DNA from: Actinoplanes aureus
GTDB lineage: Bacteria; Actinomycetota; Actinomycetes; Mycobacteriales; Micromonosporaceae
NCBI RefSeq assembly: GCF_015704865.1
Contig: NZ_JADQTO010000002.1
Span: 310,001-374,000 of the forward strand
Length of the DNA: 64,000 bases
Direction: 5' to 3'
The translations under genes were made by a program, and so were the position numbers. Under the pieces are notes generated by a model, which saw only the letters and a list, made by a program, of their open reading frames with translations, was not told the DNA's origin and did not search any database. Positions 49,439 through 58,305 of this stretch are shown piece by piece. Positions within the stretch are counted from its first letter, which is position 1, and every line of letters begins with the position of its first letter.

Positions 49439-50544
49439 TCGGTGAAGCTGTCGTACTTGACCCGGACCGACGGCACCTGAAGCTCGGCCAGCGTCTTCAA
49501 GGTGGCCTTCACCATCCGGCCGGAGCCGGAGACGAAGAAGTCATGCTCCTGCCAGGGGCCGTACCGGGCCACGACGTCCGAGATGTTGCCCTTCTCGCCG
49601 GGGAAGGTGGGATCGTCACTGCACGCCGTCACCACCGACAGCCAGGGGTAACGGGCGGCGAGCCGGTTCAGGTCGGCCAGGTCGTACAGGTCGTCCCGGG
49701 TCCGCGCGCCGAAGAAGACGTGCACCCAGCGGGTTCGGTTGTACCGGGTCAACTCCTCCAGCAGGGACTTGATCGGCGCCAGCCCGGTACCGCCGGCCAC
49801 GAACACCGCGTCCCGGGTCGACCGGCGGTCCAGCGTCATCGAGCCCATCGGGGCGGCCAGCTTGATCATGTCGCCGGTGTTCAACCGCCGCACCAGAGCG
49901 CTGGACACCCAGCCCGCGCCGATCGCCTTGACGTGGAACTCCAGCGTGTTGTCGCGGCGCGGCGCGTTCGCCGGTGAATAGGTGCGCCATAGCCGCGGCT
50001 GATATCGCGGAGCCTCCAGGCTCAGGTACTGACCGGCGCGGAACTCCAGCGGCTGCAACGGCAGCACGGTGAACACCGCGATGTCGCGGGCCCGGCGCTC
50101 GTGCGCTACCACCTCGGCGTGCCAGTACGGCGGGTTCGGGTCGGCGTCCGCCCCGGCCAGCATCTTCGAGGCGATCACCGCGTACGCGTCCGCCCATGCC
50201 TGGTCGTACTCGACGCCCCACTGCTCGCCCGCACAGGTCCGCATCGCCTCGATCAACGCCCCACCCACGACCTCGTAGTGCTCCGGTTCCACGTGGAACT
50301 TCCGGTGATCCCGGCCCAGCGCCCGTAGATAATCGTCGAACTTCTCGGGATCCTCCAGCGTCTGCACGGCGGTAACGATCGCCCCTAGCAGCCGGGCACG
50401 CTGCACGTCCATCTGCACCGGGAACAGATCCCGCAGATCCGGATGAGACAGGAACATGCGGGCGTAGAAGTAGCCGGCAACCTTGTCCTGATGCTCCTCG
50501 ACGAGACTCCAGCTCTCCTTGAGCAAGCGTGCGAGGTCTCCCAT
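49435..50544 (-). CDS. Flavohemoprotein (globin-FAD/NAD reductase), nitric oxide dioxygenase-like
   Basis: ATG at 50544 gives 369 residues; the frame is open to 50628 but the upstream part lacks globin character. Globin domain about 1-130 (LLKESWSLVEEHQDKVAGYF; heme His in RDHRKFHVEPEHY). FAD domain about 150-250 (LWRTYSPAN, the RxYS motif). NAD domain about 255-369 (FVAGGTGLAPIKSLL, FFVSGSGRM). It converts NO with O2 and NADPH to nitrate, or acts as a general flavin-heme oxidoreductase. Stop overlaps the end of the deformylase gene by 4 bp. Confidence 0.9.
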   Translation of the reverse strand: MGDLARLLKESWSLVEEHQDKVAGYFYARMFLSHPDLRDLFPVQMDVQRARLLGAIVTAVQTLEDPEKFDDYLRALGRDHRKFHVEPEHYEVVGGALIEAMRTCAGEQWGVEYDQAWADAYAVIASKMLAGADADPNPPYWHAEVVAHERRARDIAVFTVLPLQPLEFRAGQYLSLEAPRYQPRLWRTYSPANAPRRDNTLEFHVKAIGAGWVSSALVRRLNTGDMIKLAAPMGSMTLDRRSTRDAVFVAGGTGLAPIKSLLEELTRYNRTRWVHVFFGARTRDDLYDLADLNRLAARYPWLSVVTACSDDPTFPGEKGNISDVVARYGPWQEHDFFVSGSGRMVKATLKTLAELQVPSVRVKYDSFTD

Positions 50545-50641
50545 GCCATTCAGAGTGGTCAGCACAGTCGGGAACACGACGCACCGAAAGTGCGACTCGT
50601 CACCCTGCTCGGCGTGTCGCTGCCGCATCTAAAGTTGTCGC

Positions 50642-51415
50642 GTGACGCTCGAACAACAGCAGGCCACCGGCCGGACGTACCTCCCGGAGATCGTCATCGT
50701 GCTGCTGCTGTCCCTCGGGCAGTCCGCGGTCTATGCCATCGTGTCGCTGACCGCGAAACTCACCGCCGACAAGCCGCTGGCCCAGCAGACCGCCACCCTC
50801 AACCCGACCGTGTCGCCGCGGCCCTACCTGGACCTCACGTACCAGGTGCTCGGCATCTTCTTCGCGCTCATCCCGGTGGTCCTGGTGATCTACCTGCTGA
50901 AGCGCGACAACATGTCACCCGGCCGAGACCTCGGCATCGACTTCCGCCGGCCCGCGTACGACCTGGGCTGGGGTGTCGGACTGGCCGTCGGCATCGGCAT
51001 CCCCGGGCTGCTCCTCGTCTACACGGCGTTGCAGCTCGGCATCAACGCGCAGATCGTCCCGTCCGGACTCCAGCCGTACTGGTGGGCCGTACCGGTACTC
51101 ATCCTCGCCGCGATCGAGAACGCCGTACTCGAAGAGGTCGTGGTCGTCGGCTACCTCATTACCCGGCTACGCCAATCCGGCATGTCCCTGGTGTGGATCG
51201 TCGTCTGCTCAGCGGTGCTGCGCGGGTCGTACCACCTCTACCAGGGATTCGGCGCCTTCGTCGGCAACGCGATCATGGGCGTCGTCTTCGCGCTGTTCTT
51301 CCTGAAGACGAAGCGGGTGATGCCGCTGATCGTGGCGCACAGCCTGCTCGACATCACCGCTTTCGTCGGCTATCAGCTGCTGCCGGAATCCTGGCTGGAC
51401 TGGCTCTCCCTGTAG
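50642..51415 (+). CDS. CPBP-family intramembrane metalloprotease
   Basis: 257 residues, GTG start. About seven transmembrane helices. The C-terminal CPBP (Abi) domain has EEVVVVGYLITRLR (EExxxxR-type motif), SYHLYQGFGAFVGN with His, and AHSLLDITAFVGYQ with the last His, the CAAX-protease-type active residues. Divergent from the flavohemoprotein gene. It may process prenylated or membrane-bound proteins; substrate unknown. Its 3' end overlaps the converging gene by 43 bp. Confidence 0.86.
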   Translation: MTLEQQQATGRTYLPEIVIVLLLSLGQSAVYAIVSLTAKLTADKPLAQQTATLNPTVSPRPYLDLTYQVLGIFFALIPVVLVIYLLKRDNMSPGRDLGIDFRRPAYDLGWGVGLAVGIGIPGLLLVYTALQLGINAQIVPSGLQPYWWAVPVLILAAIENAVLEEVVVVGYLITRLRQSGMSLVWIVVCSAVLRGSYHLYQGFGAFVGNAIMGVVFALFFLKTKRVMPLIVAHSLLDITAFVGYQLLPESWLDWLSL

Positions 51416-52893
51416 AAACGCCGCGCCCGCACCGCTGTGCTGTCGGCAGCGCTGCGGCTGCCCAGCACCGAGGCGGCCAGGCTGACGCCCGGCCACGCCC
51501 GATCGGCGAGACGCACGGCCGCCCAGCCGGCCAGCCAGCGCTTCTCGAACGGAACCAGGCGCACCAGCTCGGCGACACGCTGCGGGTCCGTCGCATTCCG
51601 GCCGTACGCCGCGGCCAGGTGCAACACCAGCTCAGCCTGCGTTATCGCAGCCGCAACGAGCAGGGCGACCGGGGCGTACGGGCCAGCGATCGCACCCAGA
51701 CCGGCCCGCAGTCCCGCCGAGCGGGTGAACCGGAGGGTGGCCAGGCGGGCCAGGCCCTCGGTGGTGGCGTTGGGGTAGGTGGCGCGGATGCCGTCCGCCC
51801 AGGCCTGGGCCCGCGGACCGATGGTCTCGACTGCGGCTTGGGCGAGGGTTTCCTGGGCTTGGCTGGGATTCGCGAGGAGGGCCGGCCAGAGGTCCAGGGC
51901 GGTGGCGGGTTCCGGCCGCACTGCGATGGCGGCGGCCGGGGTGATCGTTGGCGGTTTGGCGGTTGGTTCGGCGATGTCCGGCGTGGTCGGAGCTGCGTCC
52001 GGGACGGCCTTGCTAGGGCGGGCGGCTTTGCGGCCGGGGGGAGCCGGGGTGGGTGTTTCGGGGGTGGTTCTGGCGGCCGTCTTGTCAGCGGATGCCTGGC
52101 CGTCGGTGGGTGCCTGGGTGTTCGGGGGTGCCTTGGGTATGGCCGCTTTGCGGGCCGGGCGTGGCGCGGCCTTCTTGGCGGGCGCCCTTGTGGGTGTGGG
52201 TTGCGGCGTTGCCTGCGGGGGTGCGGCCGTCGCTTTTGTGGGTGCCGGTGTGGCGGTGGGCGGCGCGGGTTCGGAGGTCGCCTTCGTAGCTGCCGGTGTT
52301 GCCTTCGGCCGTGCGGTCGGCGCTGCACTGGGCGCAGCCGACGCGGGCGTTGCCTTTGTGGGCGCCGGTGTGGCGGTGGGCGGCGTGGGTTCGGGCGTTG
52401 CCTTTGGGGGTGTCGGCGTTGCCTTTGCTGATTCGCGCGCGGGCGTCGCCTTCGGGCGTGCGGTCGGCGCCGCGTTGGGCGCAGGCGTCGCCTTTGTGGG
52501 CGCGGCTTTTGCGCGTGGCGTTGCGGGCACAGCAGCAGGCGTTGCCTTGGCAGGTGCGGGCGTGGTCGGCACCCCGCTTCCCTCCGGCGATGGGGCTTGG
52601 CGGTCTACCGGCAGCGCTTCGGCACTGGCGGGCGAACGTGCCGGCTGAGGCGGGACCTTTCCGGCCGCCTTTCGTGCGGTCTTGCGCACTCCAGAAGGCG
52701 GTGGGGAGTCACCCGTAGCGTGACCTTCGGCACTCGGACCAGGCTGCGGGGGTTGAAAGGTGACCGCCGGAGCCGCCCTACGGCGGACCGGCCGCTCCTC
52801 GGGCTCCTCGGCGGAGGCGGACGCCTCGGGCGCGGTGAACGCGGCCCGAGTATCGCGTGCGCGCCGGGCATCCCGGCCGATGTTCTCCTCCAT
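51373..52893 (-). CDS. Ala/Pro/Thr-repeat protein with C-terminal EcsC-like domain
   Basis: ATG at 52893 (MEENIGRDARRARDTRAAFT) gives 506 residues; the longer frame runs into tRNA-proximal sequence. The first about 350 residues are low-complexity with KATPAPTKATPA-type repeats, probably disordered. The last about 150 residues (WADGIRATYPNATTEGLARL, TRSAGLRAGLGAIAGPYAPV, LVLHLAAAYGRNATDPQRV) resemble the EcsC family, thought to be membrane-associated. Function unknown. The repeats make the opposite frames look open. Confidence 0.72.
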   Translation of the reverse strand: MEENIGRDARRARDTRAAFTAPEASASAEEPEERPVRRRAAPAVTFQPPQPGPSAEGHATGDSPPPSGVRKTARKAAGKVPPQPARSPASAEALPVDRQAPSPEGSGVPTTPAPAKATPAAVPATPRAKAAPTKATPAPNAAPTARPKATPARESAKATPTPPKATPEPTPPTATPAPTKATPASAAPSAAPTARPKATPAATKATSEPAPPTATPAPTKATAAPPQATPQPTPTRAPAKKAAPRPARKAAIPKAPPNTQAPTDGQASADKTAARTTPETPTPAPPGRKAARPSKAVPDAAPTTPDIAEPTAKPPTITPAAAIAVRPEPATALDLWPALLANPSQAQETLAQAAVETIGPRAQAWADGIRATYPNATTEGLARLATLRFTRSAGLRAGLGAIAGPYAPVALLVAAAITQAELVLHLAAAYGRNATDPQRVAELVRLVPFEKRWLAGWAAVRLADRAWPGVSLAASVLGSRSAADSTAVRARRFYRESQSSQDSGSS

Positions 52894-53035
52894 CGAACGA
52901 AGCCTAGCCGTTGATGCGACGTTTCGCCTGTTGGCGGCCGGTTGAGAAGATCCGCGGCGTGGCATATGGCGGCCTCTTTGTGCCGCGTCCGCGGGGTCCG
53001 GTATTCTCAAGCCTCGGTGGCCGCAGGGCCGCCGG

Positions 53036-53126
53036 GGAGACTTCGCCTAGTCTGGTCTATGGCGCCGCACTGCTAATGCGGTTGGGGTTTTAAAGCCCCT
53101 CCCGGGTTCGAATCCCGGAGTCTCCG
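53036..53126 (+). tRNA. tRNA-Ser(GCU)
   Basis: Acceptor GGAGACT/AGTCTCC, anticodon stem CCGCA/TGCGG with loop CTGCTAA (anticodon GCU), long variable arm GGGGTTTTAAAGCCCC, and T arm CCGGGTTCGAATCCCGG. No CCA encoded. Confidence 0.95.
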
Positions 53127-53165
53127 CGCGAAAGCTGGTGTGTATGCTGGCTGAGCACTGAACGA

Positions 53166-53238
53166 GCGCCCGTAGCTCAATGGATAGAGCATCTGACTAC
53201 GGATCAGAAGGTTAGGGGTTCGAGTCCCTTCGGGCGCA
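53166..53238 (+). tRNA. tRNA-Arg(ACG)
   Basis: Acceptor GCGCCCG/CGGGCGC, anticodon stem TCTGA/TCAGA, loop CTACGGA (anticodon ACG) and T arm AGGGGTTCGAGTCCCTT. Its 3' half plus the following hairpin is repeated at 53554 and 55532, which marks it as an integration site. Confidence 0.95.
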
Positions 53239-53287
53239 CTTAATGATTAGGGCCGTGACCTGCGGAAACGTTGGTTGCGGCCCTATT
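53218..53287 (+). repeat. att-like repeat copy 1 (in tRNA-Arg 3' end plus terminator)
   Basis: Starts GTTCGAGTCCCTTCGGGCGC and continues to a hairpin GGGCCG...GCGGCCC after ACCTGCGGAAACG. It contains the real tRNA 3' end and is the parent of copies 2 and 3. Confidence 0.8.
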
Positions 53288-53553
53288 TCTATCCCAGATT
53301 TGGTTGCCTGTTGTCCCGTCATGCGGGACGTGGTGATCCGGTGGTGATCGGTTGTTCTGGGTTGGCCTGCCCGTCCTGATGCTGACCACCGCATCCGTCC
53401 GGACAGGTCCATGGTTGTGTTGGTGGTCTGTCGTAAGGGCTGTCAGGACGGGGTCGTTCGACGTCGTCGTTAGTGGGCAGGTAGGCCGGATAAGCGTGCT
53501 TGACCCGCGGCGTTGCTAGGCGGGCTGTACCTCACGCGGCCGTGCTGGCCAGC

Positions 53554-53621
53554 GTTCGAGTCCTTTCGGGCGCACAAAAAGATCGAAGCCGTGACCTGCG
53601 AAACAGGGGTTGAGGCTCTTT
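53554..53621 (+). repeat. att-like repeat copy 2 (truncated tRNA-Arg 3' end)
   Basis: GTTCGAGTCCTTTCGGGCGC followed by the diverged hairpin part AGCCGTGACCTGCGAAACAG...GGCTCTTT. It has one difference in the tRNA part. The tRNA 5' half is absent, so it is not a tRNA. Confidence 0.8.
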
Positions 53622-54513
53622 GGTGCGCAGGCCGGTAGGCGGTACTGAGCAAGCCGTCCGCGGATGCCGAAGTAGTGTCGCGCCGCCGTAACCCAGGGAT
53701 GTGCCCGGGGGCGACGGCGGCCGCCGTGGATCTGGATCCGAGGGCCTGCATCACCGCAGTGTGGTGATCTGCGGATCGCGGTGGGCGGCCCGTCGACTGC
53801 GCGGACATCCGGTTTGCGGGGCTGTCCCGGGAAAGCCTGCTCCGGAGCCAGCGGTCATGTCTCACTTGTGCCAGCCGGCGCACCGGCCCGACCAGCCAGC
53901 GCGAGCCGATCGCCGTGAGCATCCGCCGGACCCCTTCGCTCAAACCCGACCAACGGCGAGTCAGCCTGCCGACCTATTCGGCGAACGTCCGCATCCATAT
54001 GCGGTGTTGACGCAGAAGGAGCGGCGCACCGTAAGGCACAGTTCCCCCAGCCGACCCGCGACCGGCAGATCACCACCACGATGCCCGCAATGCCTAGCGA
54101 ATCGACGAAGGCGCATGGCCCGGAAGAGGTAATCCCCCTGAGAATGATTGACAGCTCGCCGCCGCTGCCCCCCTGGTCCGCGCGACTCCGACGAGAAGGC
54201 CAGCGGCGCACGTTTTCTATCTGCTGCGCCTCACCTCGCGAAGCGGCGGGCTGCGTCTTGTCTCGCGCCGTGGGTAGCGCCCGCCACCTGGGTCAGCTTT
54301 CACGCGTCACCGACACCACTTGCCGTAACCCTTTTTGAGGTGAGACGCGCGTTTCAAGTCTCTGGATGGCGCGCTGGCCTCTCTCCAAGAGACGCCGTTC
54401 CGGGATGTCCAGGCCGCCCCACGCGCCGGCCGCGGAGAAACATCAGCCGCAGCGCATTCCACATCCTGACACGCTGCGTCCGCAATCAAATCCAGCGCGT
54501 AGCCTGTATCGAC
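53622..54513. other. Island DNA without a convincing gene
   Basis: Between repeat copy 2 and the CBM2-Fn3 gene. Reading frames on both strands exist, but codon use is erratic and no ribosome site or motif stands out. GC is high but third-position bias is weak. Likely degraded or regulatory DNA. Confidence 0.4.
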
Positions 54514-55503
54514 ATGAGTCGATTCGCGTCGCGCGTGTCCGCGGTCCTGGTCGCGCTGGTGGCCGGACTGGCGACGATCACGCTCACTCCGGGACCCGCC
54601 CAGGCCGCCGCCGTGTTCCTGAAAGAGAACGCCTGGCCCACCGGCTATGTGGGCAGGATGACGGTGACCAACGACGGCGTGGACCGCATGGCGGCCTGGC
54701 GGGTGGAGTTCGACCTGCTGGACGGCACCACGCTCGACCACAGCTGGAACGCCGTGGTGACCCGGACCGGTACGCACTACGTCATCACCGGCGCTTCGTG
54801 GAACGCGAGTCTCGACCCGGGCGCGTCGACGTCCTTCGGCTGGATCGCCTCCGGTCCCGGCGTGCCGCAGTGGTGCCTGCTCAACGGCGGGCCGTGTGCC
54901 GGCAATCCGGCCGTCCGCGACGCCCAGCCGCCCAGCACACCGGCCAACTTCCGCAGTGACACGCAGGGCAACACCTTCACCCTGCACTGGGATGCGTCGA
55001 CCGACGACACCGGCGTCGTCGGATACGAGATCTACACCGGCACCACCTCGGGCCCGATCGCTACGGTGACCACCACCAGCCACAGCATGCCGATCCCACC
55101 GCCGATGGTGATGACCTTCGGAGTACGGGCGGTCGACGCGGCCGGCAACCGTTCCCCGTTCGCGACCCTAGGCCTGGGCACCTCACCGGACGTCACCCCG
55201 CCCGGCCCGGCGACGAACCTCAGACTCGTCAGCCCGAGCGGCGGCTATTTCACCGCCCAGTGGGACGCGCCTCGGGACGACCAGTTCGTCGCCGGCTACC
55301 AGGTCGCGCTGGACGGCGCGGTCGTCAGCCGGGTCGGCGGCACCACGGCATTGGTGCGGCTCGGCTTCGGAACACACTTCGTCAGCGTTCGCGCCTTCGA
55401 CGGCGCCGGCAACCTCTCCACCCCGACGCAGGTCATGATCTCGATCGACCCGGGTCCCAGCGCCTCGGCCACATCGAAAGCCCCGCCCACATCGAGATCC
55501 TGA
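54514..55503 (+). CDS. Secreted protein with CBM2-like domain and two Fn3 domains
   Basis: ATG at 54514, though the frame extends upstream. Signal peptide MSRFASRVSAVLVALVAGLA ending near PAQAAA. About 33-130: CBM2-type cellulose/chitin-binding domain (NAWPTGYVGRMTVTNDG, WRVEFDLLDG, YVITGASWNASLDPGAS), with a Cys pair around WCLLNGGPC. About 145-230 and 235-320 are two Fn3 domains (TPANFRSDTQGNTFTLHWDA; ATNLRLVSPSGGYFTAQWDA). It ends in a Ser/Thr/Pro tail without a catalytic domain. It is bracketed by repeat copies 2 and 3, so it may be cargo of one integration unit. Confidence 0.82.
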   Translation: MSRFASRVSAVLVALVAGLATITLTPGPAQAAAVFLKENAWPTGYVGRMTVTNDGVDRMAAWRVEFDLLDGTTLDHSWNAVVTRTGTHYVITGASWNASLDPGASTSFGWIASGPGVPQWCLLNGGPCAGNPAVRDAQPPSTPANFRSDTQGNTFTLHWDASTDDTGVVGYEIYTGTTSGPIATVTTTSHSMPIPPPMVMTFGVRAVDAAGNRSPFATLGLGTSPDVTPPGPATNLRLVSPSGGYFTAQWDAPRDDQFVAGYQVALDGAVVSRVGGTTALVRLGFGTHFVSVRAFDGAGNLSTPTQVMISIDPGPSASATSKAPPTSRS

Positions 55504-55531
55504 ATCGCTGCCGGCTGCCGGTTCGCCGGGC

Positions 55532-55603
55532 GTTCGAGTCCCTTCGGGCGCACTTCATCGAAATGGCCGTGACCTGCACAAACGTGGGCTGCGGCCATTT
55601 TTC
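55532..55603 (+). repeat. att-like repeat copy 3 (truncated tRNA-Arg 3' end)
   Basis: GTTCGAGTCCCTTCGGGCGC, identical to the tRNA over this part, then hairpin GGCCGTGACCTGCACAAACG...GCGGCCATTTTT. It is likely the left border of the integrase-bearing element to its right. Confidence 0.85.
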
Positions 55604-55639
55604 TTTCCATGCTGACGGCAAGCCTTGCGCGCCCGGCTG

Positions 55640-56182
55640 CTACTCCGCGGACGTGTACATGCCGATCCAGCGCTTGAGGCGGTCCATGACCCGAGGGTCG
55701 ACCTCCAGGGTGTCAATGCGGGCCGCGACGACCATGGGGTCGATCAGCCCGGCCTCGATCAGGGCGTTGGCGAAGGCGTGGTCCTTCTCCCGGCCGGCTA
55801 CCAGCTTGGAGACCACGCAGTCGTGCGGGTCGAGTGCGTAACCGCGCCCAGGCTGCGTGCTCTGTGACTCGACCAGCACCAGGCGATCACGCCACCCGCG
55901 GGGCAGCGTTGCCGTCGAAACGCTGACCCCTTGGGCGTAGTAGCCGTTCATCTCATGGAACGGCGAGAGCTCACCAATGGCACCGTCGACCTGATCGGAC
56001 TTGCGGTTGTCCGGATCATCGAAGAACGCCACGTCGACTTCCATGGAGGCGGTGGCTTCGCGCGGAAGACGTTCCTCCGGTATCGCTGCCAAGATCGACT
56101 GGCTGCCGATCACGACAACGTCGGGATCCTCCGCGATCTGGCTCGCGGCCCGCAGGACGTGCTCCAGCTGCTCACGTCTCAC
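55640..56182 (-). CDS. Nucleotidyltransferase-fold protein (DUF6036-like), putative toxin
   Basis: GTG at 56182 overlaps the stop of the HTH gene (GTGA); 180 residues. VVVIGSQSILAAI (GS motif) and MEVDVAFFDD (acidic pair) match the nucleotidyltransferase fold; ALDPHDCVVSKLVAGREKD follows, as in AbiEii/DUF6036 proteins. Pairing with an upstream HTH gene is the standard two-gene arrangement of NTase-type toxin-antitoxin or defence modules. Toxicity is not shown. Confidence 0.75.
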   Translation of the reverse strand: MRREQLEHVLRAASQIAEDPDVVVIGSQSILAAIPEERLPREATASMEVDVAFFDDPDNRKSDQVDGAIGELSPFHEMNGYYAQGVSVSTATLPRGWRDRLVLVESQSTQPGRGYALDPHDCVVSKLVAGREKDHAFANALIEAGLIDPMVVAARIDTLEVDPRVMDRLKRWIGMYTSAE

Positions 56183-56685
56183 GCCGCGTTCTCCCAACCG
56201 CTGCGAGTGAAGGCCTTGAGAACCTGTTGGCGTTGAGGTTGGGAAAGAACTCCGGCGAAGGGGGAGTTTTGCCGAAGCTCCACGGCCTCCGGGTCTTCCG
56301 AGGTCAGCATCTTGAGGACGGCACCGGGCCCTTCGCTGAGTTTGTCGCGCCACCGCATCAGCCAGACCTCGGTCATGGTGCCCTGGTGCTGAACCAGGAG
56401 CCGGTCGAGGTTGTCAGCAGCCTTGCTCAGAACCGCGTCCGGATCGGTGACGAGGCTGCCGGCGACCGCCTGATGCAGCCACAGCGACTTGAGTTGATCG
56501 CGCGTCAGCTTCGGCTTGGGTCGGCGCAACGCCTCGACGGCGCTGCGCTCGACCCTGCGGTGCTTGCCGATCATGACGAACGGCAGATCGCCCCGCTCGC
56601 AGAGGTTCACGACCTGCTGGCGCGATGTGCCCAACAGCGTGGCCACCTCGCCGGTGGTCAAGAGCCCGCTACTGATCGTCACCAT
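56179..56685 (-). CDS. HTH regulator, putative antitoxin of the NTase pair
   Basis: 168 residues. N-terminal excisionase/MerR-like HTH (LLTTGEVATLLGTSRQQVVN, LCERGDLPFVMIGKHRRV) then a helical domain (LTRDQLKSLWLHQAVAGSL, WRDKLSEGPGAVLKML). It precedes and overlaps the nucleotidyltransferase gene by 4 bp, so the pair is co-translated. It probably binds its own promoter and may neutralise the partner. The promoter region contains AAACACAAAATTCAT, AT-rich for this genome. Confidence 0.78.
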   Translation of the reverse strand: MVTISSGLLTTGEVATLLGTSRQQVVNLCERGDLPFVMIGKHRRVERSAVEALRRPKPKLTRDQLKSLWLHQAVAGSLVTDPDAVLSKAADNLDRLLVQHQGTMTEVWLMRWRDKLSEGPGAVLKMLTSEDPEAVELRQNSPFAGVLSQPQRQQVLKAFTRSGWENAA

Positions 56686-56763
56686 GGTTCGAGGCTAGCT
56701 GTAAACGCCAAAAACACAAAATTCATGCTTGGTCGCTCTGTTGAGTTGGCAGTTGGGCCCTGT

Positions 56764-57633
56764 TCAGGCTGCCCGTTCGCCTCGTGAGTCTTGTAGCAAC
56801 GCGGCCAAGTCTGCGCTGGTCTTGTCCAGGTCGATGGGGTGGCCAGCGAGGCGGTTGAGCAGCCGCTCTATTGGGAAGCGCAAGAGTCGCTGGTAGCGGA
56901 TGGCGTAGACAGCGGCGTGGGTGACCGGGCGCTCGTCGTGATGGGCGAGCAGGCTGTAGCTGATCATCTGATCGATCAGTTGGGTGCGGTAGTCGGCTAT
57001 GTCCAGCCGTCCGCTTTTGACCTCCAGCACCGTGGTGCCGACGAGGAAGTCGGCGCACCGGAGACCGCCGAGCAAAGTTACATGTGCCGTCACTTTCCCG
57101 TACGAATTGAGCGCCGTGTGGAAGCCGCTGTTGTAGCTGGCCCACAGGTCGGCGAACGCCCGCCACTCGAAGACTGTTTCGCTGCCGTGGTGAGGCAGTG
57201 CGTCCGGGTGTTGCCGGAGATAGCGCGCAACGGCATCGGGCTTCGGCCGTGCACCCGAACGCGGATTCATGAACTCCATGACCTGAGCCAGGCGATACGC
57301 AGCAAGGAAGAACTTGGCGGGCTCGGCTCTCCTTCCACTGCGCTGCCACGAATCTAGGCCTGTAGCGAGCACGCTGGTCCTGTGGTAGCCCGCAAGAGGC
57401 AGCAACCTGGCGGCCCGCTCCTCGCCGAGGACGTCGAACAAGTGCAGGTAGGGCGGTTGATCGCAGAGCGACAGCCCGATGGCCAGTTCCATGAGGTCGC
57501 CGAGGAACGACTTGTCGTCGACGTCGACCGGAATGGGGATTCGGCTGCACACGTCGGCCCCGATCTCGGCGCACAAAAGGTGCCGTAGCGGGAAGGTCCT
57601 GGTCAGCCATGCCTTGATGAGATTCGTGGTCAC
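56764..57633 (-). CDS. Putative PD-(D/E)XK nuclease-like protein of the island
   Basis: GTG at 57633 behind GAGAGGAAC; 289 residues. The N-terminal region is helical (LTRTFPLRHLLCAEIGADV). The central part contains GGLRCADFLVGTTVLEVKSG (about 195-214), in which Asp followed after about 9 residues by E-x-K matches the PD-(D/E)XK active site. QLIDQMISYSLLAHHD follows, as often in the Q/helix part of this fold. Also called type-less hypothetical in related genomes, as far as I recall. Possible defence effector or DNA-processing enzyme; family not certain. Confidence 0.65.
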   Translation of the reverse strand: MTTNLIKAWLTRTFPLRHLLCAEIGADVCSRIPIPVDVDDKSFLGDLMELAIGLSLCDQPPYLHLFDVLGEERAARLLPLAGYHRTSVLATGLDSWQRSGRRAEPAKFFLAAYRLAQVMEFMNPRSGARPKPDAVARYLRQHPDALPHHGSETVFEWRAFADLWASYNSGFHTALNSYGKVTAHVTLLGGLRCADFLVGTTVLEVKSGRLDIADYRTQLIDQMISYSLLAHHDERPVTHAAVYAIRYQRLLRFPIERLLNRLAGHPIDLDKTSADLAALLQDSRGERAA

Positions 57634-58259
57634 TGCAGTTCCTCTCGCGGACGGGGTACGGCGACGGCCACGGGCGTGGCGGCGCATGGGTGCGCGAGAC
57701 GAGCGATCCGTCCAAGAAGACGAGACGTCGTGATAGGCGAGAGAGAGAAGGCCGCGAGCGGGGTCGTCAGCCCTTGACCGAAGTGGCCGTGAAGTGGGCT
57801 CCGCGAGAGAGGCGGCGAGCGCAAGGCTCAGTTATCGAAGATGGGGATGCGGACGGACCGCTGTCCCGACGCTCACGGTAAGCCGGTGCAGGGTAGCCGC
57901 ACAATGCCAACTTCGGCGCCGCCATCAATCGACGGGCTGGTCCAAGCCGACCGGCCCGGCGAAGCGCCGAGGCAGGTGTCAACGGTCCGTTTCGGGCGGC
58001 GTCGAGCGAAACAATGAGCCCCGCCGTGCGCTGGCCTGTCAGGTGCCGACCGGGCCGTTCCGTGCCTGGTCAGAGCACTTGACCGTTCGGCGAAGTCACG
58101 CGATCGTTCCTGCACCCGGTCAGGTGGCTGCTCAACCAGATCGGTACCACGGCGGTCGGCCTGTGGCCGCCGCTATGGCAGCGCTGCCGGGCCTCCCGAT
58201 GAGGGAGGTCCGGCACGTGGCGTTCCGCGCACCGTCGCTCCGGTCTTTGGACGAACGAA
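57634..58259. other. Gap without a supported gene
   Basis: Between the nuclease-like gene and the integrase. Frames are open for up to 220 codons on the plus strand, but without ribosome sites or recognisable content. This might hold the promoter of the nuclease-like gene. No att-like tRNA repeat was found here. Confidence 0.4.
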
Positions 58260-58289
58260 GGCCGGCCCACCTTGTGGGGTGGGCCGGCC
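58260..58289 (-). terminator. Terminator downstream of the integrase
   Basis: GGCCGGCCCAC (58260-58270) pairs perfectly with GTGGGCCGGCC (58279-58289), 16 bp past the integrase stop. Confidence 0.82.
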
Positions 58290-58305
58290 GGTCGGACTTC
58301 GTTCC

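Noticed and set aside
53470..53943. Minus-strand 157-codon frame between att copies
   Set aside because: Runs across the truncated tRNA repeat and ends in repeat-derived residues; no motif or ribosome site.
53554..55603. Additional tRNA-Arg genes at the two downstream repeats
   Set aside because: Only the 3' half and terminator are present; acceptor 5' strand, D arm and anticodon arm are missing.
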